NCBI RefSeq assembly: GCF_004151105.1 | Contig: NZ_PHRF01000162.1 | Coordinates: 363,964-427,963, forward strand | DNA length: 64,000 nucleotides | Direction: 5' to 3' | DNA from: Streptomyces sp. L-9-10 | GTDB taxonomy: Bacteria; Actinomycetota; Actinomycetes; Streptomycetales; Streptomycetaceae | The notes under the pieces: model-generated | Seen by the model: the letters and a program-made list of their open reading frames with translations, nothing else | Told to the model about the DNA's origin: nothing | Database searches by the model: none | Program-made: the position numbers and the translations under genes | Part shown: positions 63,687-64,000 of the stretch, in pieces | Layout: each line of letters begins with the position of its first letter | Position numbering within the stretch: the stretch's first letter is position 1

Positions 63687-63851
63687 TTGCCTGCGCCGAC
63701 CGACCGCATGTACTGTCGTACTCCTGCCTGACCCCAACGCGACTTTGAGTCGGGGGTCGGCGGCACCTATCAAGTCTCGATCCCCTCCTGATCTTCGCTT
63801 CGGCATGCCCGCGAAACGGTGGTCAGGAAGAGCGAAAAGGCCTGATAGAGT
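63687..63851 (+). promoter_or_regulatory. Multiple promoters of an rRNA operon
   Basis: Three promoter-like pairs: TTGCCT (63687-63692) and TACTGT (63711-63716) with an 18-bp spacer; TTGAGT (63745-63750) and TATCAA (63768-63773) with a 17-bp spacer; and TAGAGT at 63846-63851 preceded by a less regular -35. Several tandem promoters are the rule before Streptomyces rrn operons. Confidence 0.7.
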
Positions 63852-64000
63852 TTGAAACACGAAATGCCGAAGGGAAAAGCCCGGAGGGACCGGAAACGGG
63901 ACCAAAGGAAGCGTCCGTTCCTTGAGAACTCAACAGCGTGCCAAAAGTCAACGCCAGATATGTTGATACCCCGACCTGCCAGATGATCTGGTGGGTTGAG
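63852..64000 (+). rRNA. 16S rRNA operon leader (5' end of rrn transcript); 16S gene lies past window edge
   Basis: The sequence after the last promoter, with CTTGAGAACTCAACAGCGTG at 63921-63940 followed by CCAAAAGTCAACGCC, is the conserved antitermination/processing leader before Streptomyces 16S genes. The mature 16S start has not been reached at base 64000. The paired CCAGATgATCTGG near the end is part of the processing stem. Confidence 0.85.

Overview
The window is high-GC DNA with Streptomyces-type codon use, many GTG starts, ATGA/GTGA overlaps and actinomycete-only families (RbpA, a conservon, DUF742, a MocR/YczE pair). The order ppm1-fxsA-rbpA at 14-16 kb and crr-ptsI next to an rRNA operon leader at 61-64 kb is the order I remember from the Streptomyces coelicolor core chromosome (SCO1423-1421 and SCO1391-1390). 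I therefore read this as core chromosome of a Streptomyces species. I see no prophage, integrative element, transposase or CRISPR array.

Layout. 0-11 kb: two CNNM/HlyC-type membrane proteins (the first cut by the window edge), an EccA-like AAA ATPase, a small P-loop kinase, a Tat-exported C39-like peptidase, a TetR regulator, a GH18 chitinase whose promoter spacer holds a DasR-like box, an acyl-CoA dehydrogenase, a small zinc-ribbon-like protein and an Lrp/AsnC regulator. 11-19 kb: a repeat copy, an amidohydrolase, a 600-bp non-coding stretch with a strong promoter, then ppm1, fxsA and rbpA (with a sigma-R promoter), an MFS protein, a glycerophosphodiesterase and YczE. 19-25 kb: a MocR regulator divergent from yczE, an FtsK/Tra-like protein with a defective P-loop and its small membrane partner, and ankyrin and HEAT-repeat proteins. 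25-32 kb: a coupled run of two glycosyltransferases, an SGNH esterase and a full-length 5-oxoprolinase. 32-36 kb: a P-loop protein coupled to a membrane-anchored periplasmic-binding-type protein. 36-40 kb: pxpABC, an MFS transporter and a divergent GntR regulator, which give a second, unrelated 5-oxoproline route.

40-49 kb holds the most unusual locus. It is a MukFEB-ordered set: a kleisin-like protein, a small winged-helix-like protein and a 1,566-residue SMC-like ATPase. The first two genes are separated by 775 bp containing two copies of a dispersed inverted-repeat element and a CCGCA pentamer array. No nuclease (JetD/MksG) partner is adjacent. The Walker B motif ends D-N instead of D-E.

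49-64 kb: a four-gene conservon (cvnABCD), a DUF962 membrane protein, a secreted VanX-type dipeptidase, a Nudix hydrolase with zinc ribbon, a GH31 alpha-glucosidase, acetoacetyl-CoA synthetase, a protein of unknown function, the general PTS genes ptsI and crr, and the promoters and leader of an rRNA operon whose 16S gene starts beyond the right edge.

How the genes work together: the chitinase and the PTS genes both belong to the N-acetylglucosamine/DasR world known in Streptomyces, and both oxoprolinase systems recycle 5-oxoproline to glutamate. rbpA and the rRNA operon both serve growth-rate transcription. Starts were chosen by Shine-Dalgarno fit, overlap with the upstream gene and homology of the N-terminus as I know it. 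Family calls are from memory of motifs, with no database search.
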